Part shown: one piece after another, positions 9,039 to 17,714 of the stretch
Layout: each line of letters begins with the position of its first letter
Numbering within the stretch: position 1 is the stretch's first letter
DNA from: Segetibacter sp.
Lineage (GTDB): Bacteria > Bacteroidota > Bacteroidia > Chitinophagales > Chitinophagaceae
Direction: 5' to 3'
Length of the DNA: 64,000 nt
Assembly (NCBI RefSeq): GCF_025963695.1
Contig: NZ_JAOQAH010000090.1
Coordinates: 35,863 to 99,862, forward strand
Notes under the pieces: model-generated
The model's input: only the letters and a program-made list of their open reading frames with translations
Databases searched by the model: none
What the model was told of the DNA's origin: nothing
Translations under genes and position numbers: made by a program

Positions 9039-9893
9039 TTATAAAATTGCTACCTCTTTTGATTCCGGTACCTGACTAACATCCACTCCAGGCATCCTCA
9101 CTTCAAACTCTTTCATATTTTGCATATTCCCCTGCATTTCAATTTTGCCATCCTCTACTAGTTGCTTCAGCCGCCACAACAAATAAACATCTCCTGTGGT
9201 CTCTTTTACTTTGGTGTAGTATTGTTGAAAGAGCTTGGACACCTTTGTCCAATTTTTCGTAATAAAAGTCATTAGCACATTGTCGTAGTAGTCATATTCT
9301 TTTTGAACCAGCTTCTTTCCACCTTCCAATAGCCTGACACCTTTATTTTCCCTGCCTAGTTTTGCCCATTCGTCCGGGTCAATTTCAAACTCACTTAAGG
9401 TAATTGGTCTCGCTAGTTTTTTAGCTTTTACAAACTCCTTTGGCTGAATTTGAAACAGACTGGTTGGATAAAAAATATTCCCTTTCTCATTAATGAAAGG
9501 AAGGTTGTTAAGATATAAAATAAATACCCTTCCCTGGTAATCTTTTAACTGGCTCATTAACCAATAATAGCCACAAACGTCGTGTTTGTTTTGTGCAGCC
9601 CAAATCCAAACAACCTCTTGGGGGTTTTCTTTTAGTTTAGATTTCAGTTCGGCTACTTCTTTCTCATCATCCACATGACCATCCTCAACCTCGGCGTGGT
9701 AATGTCCGTCTTTCAAAATTTCCCTCCACCACTGACGGCGGTTTTCAGCTCCTTCCTTACTAAAAATATCGGTTATCGGCCCTACCGCAAATTCGTCTTG
9801 TATAGATATGATTTCTCCAAATAGGGAGGCATCTAATTCAAAGCTTTTTCTTAATGCTTCAATATTTGCCTCCTCAAAAACAATGTGTATCAT
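9039..9893 (-). CDS. DUF1835 domain protein
   Basis: 284 residues, cytoplasmic, with no signal peptide. The N-terminal part ('MIHIVFEEANIEALRKSF', 'IISIQDEFAVGPITDIFSKEGAENRRQWW', 'VVWIWAAQNKHDVCGYYWLMSQLKDYQGRVFILYLNNLPF') matches DUF1835. The C-terminal region ('RPITLSEFEIDPDEWAKLGRENKGVRLLEGGKKLV') fits the DUF3658 module usually attached to it. Function is unknown. It is the first gene of the operon DUF1835 - serine hydrolase - VOC, with 27 nt to the preferred start of the next gene. Family confidence is good; any role is unassigned. Confidence 0.82.
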   Translation of the reverse strand: MIHIVFEEANIEALRKSFELDASLFGEIISIQDEFAVGPITDIFSKEGAENRRQWWREILKDGHYHAEVEDGHVDDEKEVAELKSKLKENPQEVVWIWAAQNKHDVCGYYWLMSQLKDYQGRVFILYLNNLPFINEKGNIFYPTSLFQIQPKEFVKAKKLARPITLSEFEIDPDEWAKLGRENKGVRLLEGGKKLVQKEYDYYDNVLMTFITKNWTKVSKLFQQYYTKVKETTGDVYLLWRLKQLVEDGKIEMQGNMQNMKEFEVRMPGVDVSQVPESKEVAIL

Positions 9894-9980
9894 ACGACAA
9901 CGGTATAGGTGTTATTTAAAACTTTCAATAAAAATTATTCAAAATTTAGCCGGGCTTTTTTGTTCAGCATCGAATAAAAA

Positions 9981-9999
9981 GTAAAAGTGTGCGACGCAA
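9981..9999 (+). repeat. short interspersed repeat, copy 3; only notable item in the 9894-10182 gap
   Basis: GTAAAAGTGTGCGACGCAA matches 18 of the first 19 positions of the core and then diverges. I see no coding remnant in the rest of the gap between parE and the DUF1835 gene, apart from the parE terminator at its right end. Confidence 0.6.
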
Positions 10000-10182
10000 G
10001 TAAAGTAAATTATTAGTACAAATGCACGCTCATAATTATTCTCTCAATAATCTAATTCTTTCTATGGCGCGTCGTAAGATTAAATCAGGGTCATGAGAGG
10101 CAAGCTTCCTGATGTTATGAAATTTACAGGTTGCCAAAATGATAGCATTTGTTTGCAAGGAGATTCTATTTCGATATAAAAA

Positions 10183-10202
10183 AAGGAACTTGTTGCTTCC
10201 TT
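10183..10202 (-). terminator. intrinsic terminator downstream of parE
   Basis: On the reverse strand AAGGAA - 8-nt loop - TTCC followed by a run of eight T, 43 nt past the parE stop. The stem is short (6 bp) but the T-tract is strong. Confidence 0.6.
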
Positions 10203-10244
10203 AAACTCAATTTATCCAAATCTCTCAATTATCTTCTCTACTTT

Positions 10245-12197
10245 CTACGCTGCTACTTCCTCTGATATATGCTCTGCTACCGCTTCAACTTTCGCCTCTT
10301 CAATATCCTGCTCTATATCTTCGGTCAAGTCTAATTCAATCTTAAGGTTGCCAATTATAAATTCCTGCCGCTGCATTGTGTTCTTGCCCATATAATACTC
10401 CAGCAATTGTTGAATGTGGGTTTCAGGTAATAACATAACAGGTTGCAGCTTTATATCGTCCCCTATAAATCGTGCAAACTCTTCGGGGCTTATCTCACCT
10501 AAACCTTTAAATCTTGTTATCTCAGGCTTTTCACCCAATTTTTTTATTGCCTGCTGCTTTTCTGTTTCGTTGTAGCAGTAAATCGTTTGCTTCTTGTTTC
10601 GAACCCGAAACAGGGGTGTTTCTAAAATATGGAGGTGTCCATTTTTTACAAGGTCAGGAAAGAACTGCAAAAAGAATGTAAGCATCAACAGGCGTATGTG
10701 CATGCCGTCGACGTCTGCATCAGTAGCCAGTACGATATTGTTATACCTCAATCCTTCAAGCCCGTCTTCAATGTTTAGCGCATGTTGCAACAAGTTGAAT
10801 TCTTCATTTTCATACACCACTTTTTTCGTAAGACCGTAACAGTTCAGGGGCTTGCCGCGTAAACTAAAGACAGCCTGGGTATCTACCCTCCTGCTTTTTG
10901 TAATAGAGCCACTTGCGCTATCTCCCTCAGTAATAAATACGGTTGTTTGATTGCGCTTTTCTATGATCTCATCTTTATTTCTGCCCTCAGCTTCATCGTT
11001 GTAATGAAACTTGCAATCGCGCAATTTCTTATTGTGCAGGTTAGCCTTCTTAGCGCGCTCATTGGCCAGTTTCTTTATGCCTGCCAGTTCTTTACGTTCC
11101 CTTTCATTTTGCTCTATGCGCTTCCTTAAAGCATCGGCAGTCTGATTATTCTTATGCAGGTAGTTATCCAACTCTTTACCAAGAAAATCGATCATGAAAT
11201 TCCTCATTGTTGGTCCGCCCTCATACACCGTTAGCGATCCGAGCTTGGTCTTAGTCTGGCTCTCAAAAACCGGCTCCTGCACACGAATGGAAATAGCGGC
11301 GCAAATGCTTCCCCGTATGTCCGCAGCTTCATAATCTTTCTTATAAAAATCACGAATAACCTTTACAAACGCCTCTCTAAATGCCTGCTGATGCGTTCCG
11401 CCCTGCGTGGTATATTGCCCGTTAACAAACGAATACAAGTCTTCTCCATAATCATTGTTATGTGTTATTGCTATTTCAACATCTTCGCCCTTTAAATGCA
11501 TAATCGGGTAACGGATTTCATCTGCGTTGGTACGGCGCTGCAGCAAATCGAGTAAACCATTTTTACTCACATACTTTTTACCGTTATAGTTAATTACAAG
11601 CCCTGCATTCAGGTAGCAATAGTTCCATAACTGGTTTTCGATATAATCATTTATGTAGTGATAGTTTTTAAAAATCGTCTCGTCGGGAGTAAATGTTACC
11701 AGCGTTCCGTTAGGCTCCGTTGTTTCTTTTTCCTTTGATTCTTTTAGCAAAACTCCATTCTGAAATTCAGCAGTTTTCTGTCGTCCTTCACGAAAAGCCG
11801 TTACTTTAAAATAAGCACTCAATGCATTTACGGCCTTTGTACCAACCCCGTTTAAGCCCACACTTTTCTGAAAAGCCTTACTATCGTATTTAGCGCCCGT
11901 ATTAATTTTACTAACTACATCTACCACCTTACCTAAAGGAATTCCACGACCAAAGTCTCGTACGGTCACTGATTTTTCAGCAATTGCCAACTCCACATTT
12001 TTACCGTAGCCCATTGTATGTTCATCAATACAATTATCTATTACCTCCTTTATCATTACATAAATGCCGTCGTCGGGGCTACTACCGTCGCCCAATTTAC
12101 CAATGTACATTCCGGGGCGCAGGCGAATATGTTCGCGCCAATCCAGGCTCCGTATGCTGTCTTCATTATAATCTCCCTGTTGTGTTTTGTCTGCCAT
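10245..12197 (-). CDS. parE: DNA topoisomerase IV subunit B (ParE)
   Basis: ATPase subunit partner of ParC. It has the GHKL ATPase signatures 'LRPGMYIGKLGDGSSPDDGIYVMIKEVIDNCIDE', 'DFGRGIPLG' and 'GLNGVGTKAVNALS', a transducer domain, and the TOPRIM motifs 'ITEGDSASG' and 'LATDADVDGMHIR'. 650 residues is normal for the Bacteroidota enzyme. The N-terminal motif spacing ('GKLGDGSSPDDGIY') is typical of Bacteroidota ParE rather than GyrB. The C-terminus ends in an acidic, low-complexity tail (EDIEQDIEEAKVEAVAEHISEEVAA). The ATG at 12197 has no competing start nearby. A copy of the scattered repeat lies about 100 nt upstream. Confidence 0.93.
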   Translation of the reverse strand: MADKTQQGDYNEDSIRSLDWREHIRLRPGMYIGKLGDGSSPDDGIYVMIKEVIDNCIDEHTMGYGKNVELAIAEKSVTVRDFGRGIPLGKVVDVVSKINTGAKYDSKAFQKSVGLNGVGTKAVNALSAYFKVTAFREGRQKTAEFQNGVLLKESKEKETTEPNGTLVTFTPDETIFKNYHYINDYIENQLWNYCYLNAGLVINYNGKKYVSKNGLLDLLQRRTNADEIRYPIMHLKGEDVEIAITHNNDYGEDLYSFVNGQYTTQGGTHQQAFREAFVKVIRDFYKKDYEAADIRGSICAAISIRVQEPVFESQTKTKLGSLTVYEGGPTMRNFMIDFLGKELDNYLHKNNQTADALRKRIEQNERERKELAGIKKLANERAKKANLHNKKLRDCKFHYNDEAEGRNKDEIIEKRNQTTVFITEGDSASGSITKSRRVDTQAVFSLRGKPLNCYGLTKKVVYENEEFNLLQHALNIEDGLEGLRYNNIVLATDADVDGMHIRLLMLTFFLQFFPDLVKNGHLHILETPLFRVRNKKQTIYCYNETEKQQAIKKLGEKPEITRFKGLGEISPEEFARFIGDDIKLQPVMLLPETHIQQLLEYYMGKNTMQRQEFIIGNLKIELDLTEDIEQDIEEAKVEAVAEHISEEVAA

Positions 12198-12292
12198 TTT
12201 CTTTTGAAGTCAATATTTTAAAAATCCAACTATTTATACTCCCGCGAATTAAAAAAGTGCGTTTTGGTAGCCGCCATTATTTCTTTAATCAA

Positions 12293-12316
12293 CATCGTTG
12301 TGTCACTCACTTGTAC
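12293..12316 (-). repeat. short interspersed repeat, copy 4 (full CpG-depleted core)
   Basis: A full 24-nt copy in reverse orientation: CATCGTTGTGTCACTCAC then TTGTAC, followed by TTTTTG. The 487-nt gap from parE to the HTH regulator (divergent genes) contains this copy and AT-rich DNA that presumably holds both promoters. A GTTTTGGTAGC string about 35 nt to its left also occurs, as a reverse complement, near copy 5. Confidence 0.7.
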
Positions 12317-12684
12317 TTTTTGTTTTTATCCCGGCTCCCACTGGCACGGTTATATCCTAACCGCTCTTGTTACTACTTCCAAAACAGCTCCTCAATTTTA
12401 TATTTCGCACCTGAACAACGTGCAAATATAAATTTTAACGAAGGGCGTAAAATTTTTGTTTCCTAACAATTGACAATTTCTTCTGCAAAAATATAGAGAG
12501 TTATATTGCAAAGAGCAAAGGGAGTCATCTACCGTTTATTACTATCGCATGTGGTTTATCTTTTCTGTTAGCCAAAATTTCATCGGTTTTAAATTTAATA
12601 TCATATTAATTTAAATAAACAGATATTTACGTAAGTGCTAATTGTTCCGTTAAAAACACAACCTAAACTACACCTAACAAGATT

Positions 12685-13497
12685 ATGAAAACGAATACGA
12701 TATTCGATTACACTGTCTTTAAATCCCACGTTTTATCCCTCATTCCTCCACAACCTATACAATATGCAGTCTCAAAAGAGCAACAGCTAAAAGAAATTGC
12801 TTCTTTAAAAGAAACAATAGGTAGTCGACGATTCTTTTTTGTAACAAATCTTGAAAACTATGAAATAGAGCAACCGCATGGAATTGAAAGATGGCTTAGC
12901 TATAGCGAAAGAGATTTCTCAATGAGAAAATATCTTGATATTCTTCACCCCGGCAGAAAGAAAGCAGTTTTAATGATTGCATTACACCTATACAATAACC
13001 TTTGTATTGGCAAGTATGCTCTCAATTTTATGGTGCAGCGCTACAGCAGTTTAATAGCCTTAAAGCATTATAAAGGACATTACGTTTTAGCAAATAAAAT
13101 TTCCTCTATTTTTCAGCACGATTTAAATAACCGGCTTACTGCCTGCCTACATGAATTTACTATTATTAATGACGAATATAATGGTGAGCCTCTTGGACCA
13201 AAATTTTTCACTTCAACTGGCGAGGACGATGAGAGAGGTGCAGAAATCTTACAGACGGCGGTAGAGCACTTTTTAAAAATGAAAGTCTTTTCGCCTAAAG
13301 AGTTACAGGTAGCACGAAAAATTGCTTACGAACCGGGCATTAAGCAAAAGCGATTAGCAGACTTACTTGAAATACCAGTAGACGATCTTCACCAGTACTA
13401 TAATCGTTTTTTGAAAAAAGCCAGGGAATTTTTCCATCACGAATTCGCAAATACTGTTGATGCTGCCTTGTATCTAAAAAAAGAAGGATTACTATAG
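12685..13497 (+). CDS. putative PAS-like sensor / HTH transcriptional regulator
   Basis: 270 residues, no signal peptide. The middle (about 48-165) has the pattern of a PAS-like fold: 'RRFFFVTNLENYEIEQPHGIERWLSYSERDFSMRKYLDILHPGRK' resembles the 'HPDD' region of PAS domains. The C-terminus, 'FSPKELQVARKIAYEPGIKQKRLADLLEIPVDDLHQYYNRFLKKAREFF' read in pieces at 201-250, looks like a LuxR/sigma-4 type helix-turn-helix with a recognition helix near 231-247. I read it as a one-component regulator; the ligand is unknown. It is monocistronic, divergent from parE, and ends 10 nt before a 22-bp perfect palindrome that could be an operator. The PAS call is inference from pattern only. Confidence 0.55.
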   Translation: MKTNTIFDYTVFKSHVLSLIPPQPIQYAVSKEQQLKEIASLKETIGSRRFFFVTNLENYEIEQPHGIERWLSYSERDFSMRKYLDILHPGRKKAVLMIALHLYNNLCIGKYALNFMVQRYSSLIALKHYKGHYVLANKISSIFQHDLNNRLTACLHEFTIINDEYNGEPLGPKFFTSTGEDDERGAEILQTAVEHFLKMKVFSPKELQVARKIAYEPGIKQKRLADLLEIPVDDLHQYYNRFLKKAREFFHHEFANTVDAALYLKKEGLL

Positions 13498-13507
13498 CTT
13501 TTTTACG

Positions 13508-13529
13508 CTTGTCACCCGCGGGTGACAAG
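13508..13529. promoter_or_regulatory. 22-bp perfect palindrome after the HTH regulator
   Basis: Two 11-nt arms (CTTGTCACCCG and its exact reverse complement) with no spacer, 10 nt past the stop of the HTH gene. It is GC-rich in AT-rich surroundings and has no T-tract, so it looks more like a dimeric protein binding site than a terminator. It could serve as an operator for the neighbouring regulator or as a short cruciform repeat. Confidence 0.55.
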
Positions 13530-13641
13530 TTGTTCTTTTGATAATGCCGAATTTCATCATCAAATCAGGAAGAGCAGTATTTGAAACGATAAAAATGAAA
13601 TTTATTAAATAAGCTATTAAACTTTGGGGGGTATTTTATGG

Positions 13642-13675
13642 GGTCTGTCAGTAAAATGACGGGCCTCTTTTTATT
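13642..13675 (+). terminator. intrinsic terminator
   Basis: GGTCTGTCA pairs with TGACGGGCC (nine pairs, two of them G-U) around the loop GTAAAA, followed by TCTTTTTATTTTAT. It is 145 nt past the HTH gene. It ends either that gene's long 3' UTR or a short independent transcript from 13530-13640. Confidence 0.7.
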
Positions 13676-13749
13676 TTATCGAATTCGCCCCTGTAAATCT
13701 AAATATTCAAAACTATCATCGTGGTAAAATATCTTGTCTTAATAAAGGA

Positions 13750-13780
13750 TTGTAAGAAAACATCGACCAAACTAACTTTA
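13750..13780 (+). promoter_or_regulatory. candidate Bacteroidota-type promoter
   Basis: TTG at 13750-13752 and TAACTTTA at 13773-13780, 20 nt apart, close to the Bacteroidota consensus TTG-N19-TAnnTTTG. It is 14 nt before the ATG of the beta-propeller gene. One base differs from the -7 consensus. Confidence 0.4.
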
Positions 13781-13794
13781 CATAAATTGCTTCT

Positions 13795-14847
13795 ATGCGA
13801 ATCGGCACTATTCTTTGCTTTTTATCCATTTTTCTTAATACTACACTAAATGCTCAGAAAAAGTTAGAAGTACGGTTATTATCCAGCGGCACTAATACAA
13901 GTTTACGTGGTATGAGTATTCCGTCGGAACAGGTGATTTGGGTTAGTGGCAGTAACGGCACAATTGGAAAGTCTGTTGACGGTGGAACTAGCTGGAAATG
14001 GATTATTGTGCCCGGATTTGAAAAAAAGGACTTTAGAGACATCGAAGCTTTTGACAGCAGTACTGCCATCGCAATGGCAGTAGATAACCCGGCTTATATG
14101 GTGAAAACAATTGATGGAGGCGTTACCTGGAAAAAGGTATTTGAACGGGCTATGGAAGGCATGTTTCTGGATGCCATGGACTTTAGAAATGAAAAGGAAG
14201 GAATCTGCATAGGTGATCCGGTGGATGTTAATGGGATGAACCGGAGACTTTTTTATATCATAAGAACTTTTGACGGAGGCGAAACCTGGAAAGAAGCACC
14301 CATGTACCACATGCCTGCTGCGCAAATTGGAGAAGCTATCTTCTCTGCAAGTGGCACTAATATATCCTTTTTAACCAACCCTGATTTTGAGTATGCTTTT
14401 GTTACCGGCGGTACAGCATCGAACTTATATATGGTAGGGCGGCAGGGCAAAAAAAGTAAAGTTGTAGCTACGCCGCTGCTGCAAGGAAAGGAAACTACAG
14501 GTACATTTTCAATGGCTACCGATAAACAAAAAACCATCTATTGTATTGGCGGAGACTACAAAGTACCGGGTGGCTACTTTGACAACTACTCTTACACGAC
14601 CGATGCAGGAAACAAATGGGTATCTCCTTCGATTAGCCCTCCTTTTGGTTATAGGAGCTGCATTCGCATTATAAAAGATAAAACACTTGTTGCGTGTGGA
14701 CCAACAGGAGTGGACTTTGCAGCAAACGGGCAAAAAGAATGGAGGAAAGCCAGCCTTGAAAGTTTTAATGTTTGTATGGTTAGCAAAGGAAAACAAGTTT
14801 TTCTTGCAGGTGAAAAAGGTAAGATTGGAAGGTTAAGCTATCAATAA
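13795..14847 (+). CDS. secreted WD40/YCF48/BNR-like beta-propeller protein
   Basis: 350 residues with a signal peptide (MRIGTILCFLSIFLNTTLNAQ). Repeats of the BNR/sialidase type S-x-D-G-G-x-T-W are visible: 'KSVDGGTSWKW', 'KTIDGGVTWKKV', 'RTFDGGETWKEA' and 'TTDAGNKWVS'. This spacing is typical of YCF48-like or 'photosystem II stability factor-like' propellers found in many Bacteroidota. No catalytic residues can be pointed to, so a binding or unknown extracytoplasmic role is more likely than sialidase activity. Stand-alone gene between a terminator and a repeat copy. Confidence 0.75.
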   Translation: MRIGTILCFLSIFLNTTLNAQKKLEVRLLSSGTNTSLRGMSIPSEQVIWVSGSNGTIGKSVDGGTSWKWIIVPGFEKKDFRDIEAFDSSTAIAMAVDNPAYMVKTIDGGVTWKKVFERAMEGMFLDAMDFRNEKEGICIGDPVDVNGMNRRLFYIIRTFDGGETWKEAPMYHMPAAQIGEAIFSASGTNISFLTNPDFEYAFVTGGTASNLYMVGRQGKKSKVVATPLLQGKETTGTFSMATDKQKTIYCIGGDYKVPGGYFDNYSYTTDAGNKWVSPSISPPFGYRSCIRIIKDKTLVACGPTGVDFAANGQKEWRKASLESFNVCMVSKGKQVFLAGEKGKIGRLSYQ

Positions 14848-14978
14848 CCATTTCTTTATTTTGCCTTGGCGCAGGGGTAGTGAAGCCGTACTAGTAATCC
14901 TTAAAAAACGTTCTCCGTTCCTTTTTCTTTAGTTTGGACAAAGTAGTGTGTGTAGCTGTTGCTAATAAAGCGCCAAAC

Positions 14979-14997
14979 GTACAAGAGTGCGACGCAA
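14979..14997 (+). repeat. short interspersed repeat, copy 5
   Basis: GTACAAGAGTGCGACGCAA, one mismatch to the first 19 positions of the CpG-rich core. About 35 nt to the right is GGCTACCAAAAC, the reverse complement of the string beside copy 4, so the repeated unit is probably longer than the core. Confidence 0.65.
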
Positions 14998-15102
14998 GAG
15001 AAGCAGACTAGTGTCTCACTGCTGGCTACCAAAACCTTTTACATTATCGCAACAACATATTTCGGTACGGTTTTTTGTATTTTCAGGGCTTAAATTAACC
15101 TG

Positions 15103-16632
15103 ATGGGAAAACGTTTTATTGTTACTTGCTTGATATTGTTTTGTATAGTAAGTGCAGATGCACAAAAACAAACTCCTTCATTTATTTCTGATAGCCTGGA
15201 CGCTTATATTACCGAGGGACTGAAAGACTGGAACATTCCCGGATTATCTATTGCTATTGTGAAAAATGGCAAAACTGTGGTGATGAAAGGGTTTGGCGTT
15301 CGTGATGTAGAAACCAAAGAGCCGGTGGATGAAAACACGCTGTTTATGATTGCAAGCAACAGCAAATTATTTACGGGAACGGCGATTTCGCAATTGGCAT
15401 ATAATAAGAAGCTTTCGATAGATGATAAGGTAAGCAAATACATAAAAGGGTACAGTTTGTATGATAAGAATGCATCGGATATGGTCACTATTCGTGATCT
15501 TCTTAGTCACCGGATTGGTACGAAAACTTTCCAGGGAGATTTTGTTTTTTGGAACAGTAACCTGGCCAGGCAGCAAATTATAAATAAGATGAAGCTGCTG
15601 AAACCGAACGGCATTTTCAGACAAAATTATGGTTACTGCAATAGCTGTTTTGTTACAGCAGGAGAAGTAATACCGGTGGTTAGCGGAAAACCGTGGGAAG
15701 TTTACATTTATGACAGTTTAATAATGCCTTTGGGTATGACAAATACTCATACTCTTGGTAACGGAATAGGCCAGCGTCCTAACTCGTCCCGACCATATAC
15801 TACCAGCTTCACCGGGAAATTAACGAGGCTACCTTACGACAACGTTGATAACCTTGGACCAGCCGGAAGCATTGTAAGCAACGTAAAAGATTTAAGCCGG
15901 TGGCTTCTGATGCAACTGGATAGTGGCAGGTATGAGGGAAGAAGGATTTTGCAGTGGCATGTTTTAAGAAGTACCCGTGAAATAAATACAGTAACACGAA
16001 GTTTACCTTCGGCTGTTTATCCTATCCATTTCCAGGGCTATGGACTCGGTGTTTTTATGGCTGATTATAACGGCAAGCAAATTTACTTTCATACCGGCGG
16101 TGCCGATGGTTTTGTAACTAATACTTGTTTTGTACCTGAAGAAAACCTGGGTATTACCATTCTTACAAACAACGATAATCAAAATTTCTTTGAAGCCCTG
16201 AGGTACCAAATTTTGGATGCTTACTTAGGAGTAGCTTATGTAAACAGAAGCAAAGCTGCATTAAGCTCTTTTACAGAAGAACTGAATGATGCAGTAAAAA
16301 CGACAGAGGCATTAAAGGCGAGAGTAAAGGGAAAAAGGCCTCCCTTGCAATTAAGTGCTTATGAAGGGACCTTTGAAAATGAAATATATGGACCAGTGAC
16401 TATAGAAAAAGACAAACAAGAAAAAGGACTTGTTATCAATTTCAAGGGTCACAATAACCTGCGTGCGACAATGGAGTACATGGATAATGATGAATGGATG
16501 CTGACATATAACAACCTGGCATTTGGAATTTTTGGCGTCAAATTTAAGACAGCGGATAAAAAAATAGCATCGATAGAATTAAGAGTAAACGAGTTTATCG
16601 ATTACGACAGTTACAACTTTATCAAGAAGTAG
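15103..16632 (+). CDS. serine hydrolase, beta-lactamase/PBP-like, secreted
   Basis: 509 residues. Signal peptide MGKRFIVTCLILFCIVSADAQ. Active-site motifs: Ser85-x-x-Lys88 in IASNSKLF, Tyr-x-Asn as YCN in 'YGYCNSCF', and His-Thr-Gly in 'HTGGADGF'. A C-terminal DUF3471-like domain covers about 415-509 ('LSAYEGTFENEIYGPVTIEKDK'). It shares the plan of the 452-residue hydrolase at 7.7-9.0 kb but the two are clearly diverged, with different motif residues. Probably a periplasmic esterase or peptidase; substrate unknown. A small membrane-protein gene follows 51 nt downstream. Confidence 0.88.
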   Translation: MGKRFIVTCLILFCIVSADAQKQTPSFISDSLDAYITEGLKDWNIPGLSIAIVKNGKTVVMKGFGVRDVETKEPVDENTLFMIASNSKLFTGTAISQLAYNKKLSIDDKVSKYIKGYSLYDKNASDMVTIRDLLSHRIGTKTFQGDFVFWNSNLARQQIINKMKLLKPNGIFRQNYGYCNSCFVTAGEVIPVVSGKPWEVYIYDSLIMPLGMTNTHTLGNGIGQRPNSSRPYTTSFTGKLTRLPYDNVDNLGPAGSIVSNVKDLSRWLLMQLDSGRYEGRRILQWHVLRSTREINTVTRSLPSAVYPIHFQGYGLGVFMADYNGKQIYFHTGGADGFVTNTCFVPEENLGITILTNNDNQNFFEALRYQILDAYLGVAYVNRSKAALSSFTEELNDAVKTTEALKARVKGKRPPLQLSAYEGTFENEIYGPVTIEKDKQEKGLVINFKGHNNLRATMEYMDNDEWMLTYNNLAFGIFGVKFKTADKKIASIELRVNEFIDYDSYNFIKK

Positions 16633-16659
16633 CTGCTGTTATAGTAGCAGAAATACATC

Positions 16660-16667
16660 TATTTTTG
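16660..16667 (+). promoter_or_regulatory. candidate -7 element for the 66-residue gene
   Basis: TATTTTTG matches TAnnTTTG exactly, 16 nt before the ATG at 16684. No clear TTG lies at the right distance upstream, so support is partial. Confidence 0.3.
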
Positions 16668-16683
16668 TATTCAAACAACTAAT

Positions 16684-16884
16684 ATGAAAACGTTTCTTTC
16701 TGCAGCTTTTATATCGTGCGCCACTGTTGTTTTTTCTCAAGCAGTTCCAGCTCAACAACCGGTAGAGGAGCAATATCGAACAAACCATTTGTGGTGGGTT
16801 GTTGGAGTTTTGCTAGCAATAGGTGCTGGAGTTGCGGTGTATTTTCTTATTAAGAAAGATCCGCGGCGAGATGTAGTTAGGTAA
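16684..16884 (+). CDS. small single-pass membrane protein
   Basis: 66 residues: a cleavable signal peptide (MKTFLSAAFISCATVVFSQ), a short polar stretch, one transmembrane helix (about 40-57, 'WWVVGVLLAIGAGVAVYFLI') and a basic tail KKDPRRDVVR. The positive tail implies an outside-N topology after signal cleavage. No family is recognised. It abuts the end of the convergent yggS gene with no spacer. Confidence 0.6.
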   Translation: MKTFLSAAFISCATVVFSQAVPAQQPVEEQYRTNHLWWVVGVLLAIGAGVAVYFLIKKDPRRDVVR

Positions 16885-17565
16885 CTATTTGGAGGGGCGG
16901 GCTCCAAACAACAGACTTCCTATTCTTACCATGTTGCTGCCCTCTTGTATGGCCATTTCATAATCTCCACTCATACCCATAGAGAGCGTTGACAGTTGAC
17001 AGTTGACTGATGAAAGAAGCTTGTATTTATCAAAAAGCATTTTCAAATATTGCATTTCCCCCCTCACCTTTTGCAGATCGTCGCTAAAGCTTGCCATACC
17101 CATTAACCCTTCTACAAAAATGTTTGCGAACCTGGGTGGAGAATCTTTGAGAGCGTGCATAATTTCTTTCAACTCATCTTCATTTAAGCCAAACTTTGTT
17201 TCTTCCTGAGCAATATGAATTTGTAACAGACACCGTATGGTCCTACCCACCTTCTTGGCTTGTTTATCAATCTCACTTAGCAGTTTAATGCTGTCAACTC
17301 CTTGAATTAAGTGTACAAAAGGTGCTATGTATTTCACTTTATTGCTCTGTAAGTGACCAATAAAGTGCCATCGAATTTCTTCTGGTAAAAGCAGTTGTTT
17401 CTCAACCAATTCCTGCACGTAGTTTTCACCAAAATCCCGCTGACCCAAATCATACAGCTTCTTTATATCGGCAACCGATTGGATTTTGCTAACTGCTACC
17501 AGTTGAACATTTTTAGTTGCAAGTTCAGATACTATCTCCTTATACTTTGGCTCGTTGGCGGGCAT
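16885..17565 (-). CDS. yggS: YggS/PROSC family PLP-binding protein
   Basis: Pyridoxal 5'-phosphate homeostasis protein with an alanine-racemase-like TIM barrel. Lys27 in 'VAVSKIQ' is the Schiff-base lysine. Other family marks are 'FGENYVQEL', 'WHFIGHLQSNK', 'GLMGMA', 'LSMGMSGDYEMAI' and 'VRIGSLLFGAR' at the phosphate-binding end. Residues about 186-194 (SVNCQLSTL) replace the usual short link before LSMGMSGDY and are encoded by a 7-bp tandem repeat. The insertion keeps the frame and lies in a surface loop, so the protein is probably active. Normal length (226 aa), cytoplasmic. Confidence 0.93.
   Translation of the reverse strand: MPANEPKYKEIVSELATKNVQLVAVSKIQSVADIKKLYDLGQRDFGENYVQELVEKQLLLPEEIRWHFIGHLQSNKVKYIAPFVHLIQGVDSIKLLSEIDKQAKKVGRTIRCLLQIHIAQEETKFGLNEDELKEIMHALKDSPPRFANIFVEGLMGMASFSDDLQKVRGEMQYLKMLFDKYKLLSSVNCQLSTLSMGMSGDYEMAIQEGSNMVRIGSLLFGARPSK
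16988..17007. repeat. heptanucleotide tandem repeat inside yggS
   Basis: Three units of GTTGACA (the last missing one base) in the coding sequence. Because 3 x 7 = 21 nt, the array adds exactly seven residues without shifting the frame; loss or gain of one unit would break yggS. Confidence 0.7.
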
Positions 17566-17714
17566 TAAACTATTTATTTAAGAGGTAAAATTAAATTAAG
17601 TATCACACAATAAGTTTATTATAGAATAGCGAGAAATAAGGAAGGCTAACGACATCTTGAAATTCGAAGCATATTAGATATGCACTTTGTCATCCCGTAA
17701 ATTTTGGTAAAAAA

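Noticed and set aside
13795..14847. Calling the BNR-like protein a sialidase
   Set aside because: Asp-box-like repeats alone are not evidence of sialidase activity and no catalytic arginines were seen.
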